From assembly GCA_018222765.1 (NCBI GenBank), contig JAAEZT010000032.1, positions 1-37,474 of the forward strand: 37,474 nucleotides of DNA, written 5' to 3'. The notes under the pieces are model-generated. The model did no database searches. It saw only the letters and a list, made by a program, of their open reading frames with translations, and was not told where the DNA came from. The position numbers were made by a program, and so were the translations under genes. The stretch comes from a bacterium (GTDB taxonomy: Bacteria; Verrucomicrobiota; Verrucomicrobiia; Verrucomicrobiales; Akkermansiaceae). Positions 34,112-37,474 of the stretch are shown in pieces (within the stretch, counting starts at the first letter, position 1; every line of letters begins with the position of its first letter).

Positions 34112-37100
34112 GGTAAATAGACGAATTCGTTGAGACTGAAAATAACCTGACAAAGGTCAGCGTAGGCAAGTTGTTTCCCGTTTTTGGTTCCTTGATAGGA
34201 AGAAGACTGGGCATCAATGAACGCACGGTTATCACGTAACTCCGTTGCGGTTGGGTCACGACTCAGGGTGCGACGGTAGAGTTCGCGAATCGCTTCATCG
34301 GTCTCCTTTGAAGAAACACTGGCCGCCAAAGCTCCCGCCCAACTCACGACCTGCGGATTATTCATAAAGAGTAAGGCCTGGGGTGCAATCGTCGTACTGG
34401 GACGACTCCCCTGACTCGACAACGGCTCAGGTTGATCAAAAATCTGCATCATCGGAACGAGCCGACTACGCTTGATCATGAAATAGATACTGCGACGGCG
34501 ATGCCTCTCATCCAAAGTCCCCGGTCCATACATCTTGGTGTCCAGTTGACCGGCCGACGAAAGAATAGAATCACGCACAATTTCGGCCTCAAGACGTCGC
34601 GGAGTGAAGCGCCAGAGGAATTGGTTATCGGGATCAGCCGCAGCCTTCTTCGGCGAGGGCGCACTGCTTTGTTGCCAGGTCGCACTGAGCATGATGTCGC
34701 GATGTAAGGCTTTCACATCCCATCCGCTCGCAATGAACCGCCGAGCCATGTAATCCAACAACTCCGGATGCGAGGGAAGCTTTCCTTGCAGACCAAAGTC
34801 GTTCGGGGTCGATACGATTCCCCTTCCAAAATGATGATGCCAAATTCGATTCACTGCTACCCGCGCCAACAAGTGACCGGCGCCATTCTCGACATCCGTC
34901 ATCCAGTTCGCCAATCCGGTGCGACGATAACTCGTACGCTTCCAGCCAGCCGGTGGCTGCTCCTGCCAATCAGCACTGGCCTTGCCATTATTTATGAGCA
35001 CCTGAAGAAAACCCGCATTTGCCACGCCCTTTTTCTGATTCGGATCGCCTCGACTTAGGAAATGTGTTTCAGGATAAAAATGCGGGAAACCGCGTCCATC
35101 GGCATGATGTTTTGTTGGCTTAAACCCTTCGCTGGTCACCTGCACTTTGGTCACGCTGGGCTTGGGCTTGGTTCCAAGGGAGTTTCTGACAGCCGCATCT
35201 AGCTCCACCCATTCCGGGATTGAAATAAGGTATTGCTGAAAGAGCACCTTCCGCTGTTTCTCATCAAGCGTTCCTTTCGCCAAAGCCTCAAGGGCTGCGC
35301 TGATCGCACTGTCTTTTCCACCGCCCACTCTGACTGAAGGCGCAGGATTTCCACTCACCGAAAGACGGAATCTTCCCAAGCTATGCTGTGTATTATTGGA
35401 AAACCTCAACTCCACTTCCAACATCTCTCCGCTATTAAGCTTCGTTGCCTTCTCTAACTCAAAAACCGCCGCCTGATCTTTTCCAATCCCTCCAGAATCC
35501 ACAGCCCAACCAGTCCCATCGAAATTTCCATCAATCGACGAAGCCACCGATAGATTGCTCTTGTTTTGTTGATGCGTCGCTTTCGCGCCGACCAATTTCA
35601 GCTCACGTTTTTCCCCGTCGCGAGAAACCGCCAAAAGCTTAAGATTACTCAATGCAAAATTCCCATTACTCGCCCGCCCCGGTCCCTTTCGCTTCATCGA
35701 GGAATCAGTCAAAGCCTCTACGCGGAGAAATCGCATCATCCCCGAAGGAGGTGCCGATTTGACGGTATAGATCTCCTTTGCCCCTGCTGCCCCCACCGCC
35801 AATATCGCACCTTCAGCTTGCTGCTTCAGCTTAGTTGCCTTGTGACTGGAAACGGCACTCTTTACGTCAAGGTTCATCCACTCACTTTGCGTTACCGAAG
35901 AACGAGCATCGGTCTTGAGCCACCGTTCAAATAAATTCACCAGCTTGGGATTCGCTTCAAATGCCGCGCGAGCGTCCATTGACTGAGCGTCCCTCACCTG
36001 CCACTCCTTCAAGGCCAACTGATATTCTTCAGAATCCAGATTGACATCGATCTCACTACGAATCGTCGTGGTGAAGTTCGCCACAAAACGATAGTAATCC
36101 TTCACCGGAATAGGATCGAACTTGTGATCATGACAACGGGCACATCCAATGGTCAGCCCCAACATCGCCGTGCCAGTCGTGGCGGCCATGTCGTCCAATT
36201 CATCGTAACGCGCGCTTTCAAATTCCTTCTCCGTCAGCTGCGTCGGAAAGACACCCGCTCCTAAAAAACCCGTCGCCATCATCGCGAGCGGATTCTCCGG
36301 ATCAATCTCATCGCCCGCGACTTGCAACCGAACAAATTCATCCCAGGGCATGTTCGCATTGAGCGCCTTGATCACAAAATCGCGATAGTGGTAAGCATAC
36401 TTCCGGTTGTAATCCTGCTCAAAGCCATGGCTCTCCGCAAAGCGCGCCGCATCCAACCAATGCCGCGCCCAACGCTCTCCGTAGTGCGGGCTGGCGAGAA
36501 GTTCATCCACCAAGTCTACATGGCTCATCGAGAGAGCCGCCTTTAATTGATCTGCCGTCGGCGGCAATCCAATCACCGACAAATACGCCCGCCGAATCCG
36601 ATCACGATCGGTAGCCTGAGAATTGGGAAGCAGATTATTTTGCTGCAATTTTTCCGCAACGAATTGATCAATCTCCCCCTTCACCCATTTCCCTCCAGCC
36701 TTCGGTGGCGCCACCTTGGCCAGCGGCTTAAACGACCAAAACTCCCGATCACTATCCGTCACCCTCATCTCGGCAGGACGCTCCCCCTTCCTCTCAAGCA
36801 GCGGCTTGTCATATGGCGCGCCCAGCGCGATCCATTTCTCAAAATCTGCGATCAGGGAATCAGGCAACTTGTCCTTCTTCGGCGGCATCTCCAGGTCCTC
36901 TTCCTCATGTCGAATCAAAGTGAGCAAATAACTCTCTCCCGGCTTTTCTAAATCAATGGCATCCTCCGAATCCCCGCCTTCCAACAACAAATTCCGCGTT
37001 GAGAGATCCAAGCCCGAGCGAACCTTCTCATCCCCGTGGCATTTCAGGCAATTGTCGATCAAAGCCGGACGAATCGTCTTTTGAAACAAGGCAATCCCTT

Positions 37101-37185
37101 CCTTCATCTTCTCCGCATGCCCTTCCTGGGACAATACCGGACCACCTGAGAGAGCAACCGCGATAGTAAGGACTTGTTTGCGCAT
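34108..37185 (-). CDS. PSCyt1-DUF1549-DUF1553 secreted haem-motif protein
   Basis: The reading from the ATG at 37185 gives 1025 residues (a GTG at 37194 adds three). A signal peptide ends near residue 20 (LSQE). The PSCyt1 planctomycete cytochrome domain carries C46-L-K-C49-H50 in 'DNCLKCHGDEKVRSGLDL' and 'EEEDLEMPPKKDKL' as probable distal ligand region. DUF1549 (about 155-375) has a second haem-like motif C348-A-R-C351-H352 in 'CARCHDHKFDPIP'. A central beta-rich region (about 450-640) resembles a carbohydrate-binding module. DUF1553 (about 755-1000) has 'LARVAVNRIWHHHFGRGIV' and 'RRLEAEIVRDSIL'. It overlaps the DUF1501 gene by 4 bases. A periplasmic redox or polysaccharide-related role is likely but unproven. 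Confidence 0.92.
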   Translation of the reverse strand: MRKQVLTIAVALSGGPVLSQEGHAEKMKEGIALFQKTIRPALIDNCLKCHGDEKVRSGLDLSTRNLLLEGGDSEDAIDLEKPGESYLLTLIRHEEEDLEMPPKKDKLPDSLIADFEKWIALGAPYDKPLLERKGERPAEMRVTDSDREFWSFKPLAKVAPPKAGGKWVKGEIDQFVAEKLQQNNLLPNSQATDRDRIRRAYLSVIGLPPTADQLKAALSMSHVDLVDELLASPHYGERWARHWLDAARFAESHGFEQDYNRKYAYHYRDFVIKALNANMPWDEFVRLQVAGDEIDPENPLAMMATGFLGAGVFPTQLTEKEFESARYDELDDMAATTGTAMLGLTIGCARCHDHKFDPIPVKDYYRFVANFTTTIRSEIDVNLDSEEYQLALKEWQVRDAQSMDARAAFEANPKLVNLFERWLKTDARSSVTQSEWMNLDVKSAVSSHKATKLKQQAEGAILAVGAAGAKEIYTVKSAPPSGMMRFLRVEALTDSSMKRKGPGRASNGNFALSNLKLLAVSRDGEKRELKLVGAKATHQQNKSNLSVASSIDGNFDGTGWAVDSGGIGKDQAAVFELEKATKLNSGEMLEVELRFSNNTQHSLGRFRLSVSGNPAPSVRVGGGKDSAISAALEALAKGTLDEKQRKVLFQQYLISIPEWVELDAAVRNSLGTKPKPSVTKVQVTSEGFKPTKHHADGRGFPHFYPETHFLSRGDPNQKKGVANAGFLQVLINNGKASADWQEQPPAGWKRTSYRRTGLANWMTDVENGAGHLLARVAVNRIWHHHFGRGIVSTPNDFGLQGKLPSHPELLDYMARRFIASGWDVKALHRDIMLSATWQQSSAPSPKKAAADPDNQFLWRFTPRRLEAEIVRDSILSSAGQLDTKMYGPGTLDERHRRRSIYFMIKRSRLVPMMQIFDQPEPLSSQGSRPSTTIAPQALLFMNNPQVVSWAGALAASVSSKETDEAIRELYRRTLSRDPTATELRDNRAFIDAQSSSYQGTKNGKQLAYADLCQVIFSLNEFVYLP

Positions 37186-37194
37186 AGAGTTCAC

Positions 37195-37398
37195 ACCGAT
37201 GATCGATAGCTTCCTATTTACGCCCCACCCCTGGCAATCTCTATCAAGAGTCCACTACGAAAAAACAGAGACCTGGTGATTACGCGCGTTGATCAAGGCT
37301 AGGATGAGCGACGCCAGCTGCCATCGTGAATGCCTGCAACGCTGGTGAGAACATTGCTCCCAAGAAGTCATCGACCACCTCAACAACAAAAAAACGAG
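37195..37398. other. Gap between tRNA-Val and the PSCyt1 gene
   Basis: These 204 bases should hold the promoter of the PSCyt1/DUF1501 unit (minus strand). I see no open frame or strong hairpin. A seven-base A run at 37388-37394 gives a T-run on the minus strand just after the tRNA and may be part of its terminator. Confidence 0.4.
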
Positions 37399-37474
37399 TG
37401 GTACGGGATGACGGACTCGAACCGCCGACATACTCGGTGTAAACGAGTCGCTCTACCAACTGAGCTAATCCCGC
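37399..37474 (-). tRNA. tRNA-Val (anticodon UAC)
   Basis: The 76-base cloverleaf is complete on the minus strand and its 5' base is the last base of the window. It has acceptor GCGGGAT/ATCCCGT, D arm GCTC...GAGC, anticodon stem ACTCG/CGAGT with loop TTTACAC (anticodon TAC at 37439-37441), variable loop of 5, T arm GGCGG-TTCGAGT-CCGTC, discriminator A and an encoded CCA. The first acceptor pair is G1-U72, a wobble pair instead of Watson-Crick. UAC reads GUA and other GUN valine codons. Confidence 0.95.

Noticed and set aside
37186-37194. GTG start three codons before the PSCyt1 ATG
   Set aside because: Possible, but ATG at 37185 gives a normal signal peptide start; the difference is only three residues.

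Overview
This window looks like a stretch of chromosome from a member of the Verrucomicrobiota, probably a Verrucomicrobiales-like bacterium. The evidence is two gene pairs of the planctomycete/verrucomicrobial DUF1549-DUF1553 ('PSCyt/PSD1') plus DUF1501 type, a giant secreted lamin-tail/CotH protein, LamG-type surface proteins, signal-peptide-bearing Gfo/Idh/MocA proteins and moderately high GC. No phage, plasmid, IS element with ends or CRISPR array was seen. The assignment rests on protein families read by eye, not on a database search.

Layout. Positions 1-8858 (all minus strand) hold a LamG/Ig-like surface protein cut by the left edge, a 1300-residue lamin-tail/CotH secreted protein, and a tight three-gene unit: cytoplasmic Gfo/Idh/MocA oxidoreductase, Nramp-like transporter, exported Gfo/Idh/MocA-like protein. 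Positions 9077-13085 hold the chaperone cluster dnaK-groES-groL with a strong terminator. aat (minus) then diverges from a plus-strand series: DUF177-rpmF-plsX, a MalY/PatB-type C-S lyase, an exported unknown protein, bioB, a YkuD L,D-transpeptidase and serB. Next come an orphan HTH gene with a terminator, convergent ruvA (minus), a small unknown gene, an orphan nuoA, dapA and queE. A small anti-sigma-like membrane protein, a DUF1549/DUF1553 protein and a DUF1501 protein follow as one unit, then mutS. pta (minus) diverges from a PHP-type histidinol phosphatase and a small unknown gene. The right end (minus) carries a large PSCyt1/DUF1549/DUF1553 protein overlapping a second DUF1501 gene, and a tRNA-Val(UAC) that ends exactly at the window edge.

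How the genes fit together. Most are housekeeping: protein folding, N-end rule tagging, phospholipid/ribosome (plsX, rpmF), biotin, serine, lysine/peptidoglycan precursor, queuosine, mismatch repair, acetate metabolism and histidine synthesis. The accessory layer is secreted or envelope-linked: two PSCyt/DUF1501 pairs, the lamin-tail/CotH and LamG proteins, and the oxidoreductase-transporter-oxidoreductase unit.

The most unusual points are: (1) that last unit, where the transporter lacks the Nramp metal-site motifs and the exported oxidoreductase lacks the usual dinucleotide-binding glycine motif; (2) an exported unknown protein with a possible His/Cys pair; (3) terminator hairpins placed directly before the start codons of plsX and nuoA; (4) an almost complete lack of Shine-Dalgarno sequences; (5) an orphan HTH gene followed by a tandem repeat and a strong terminator.
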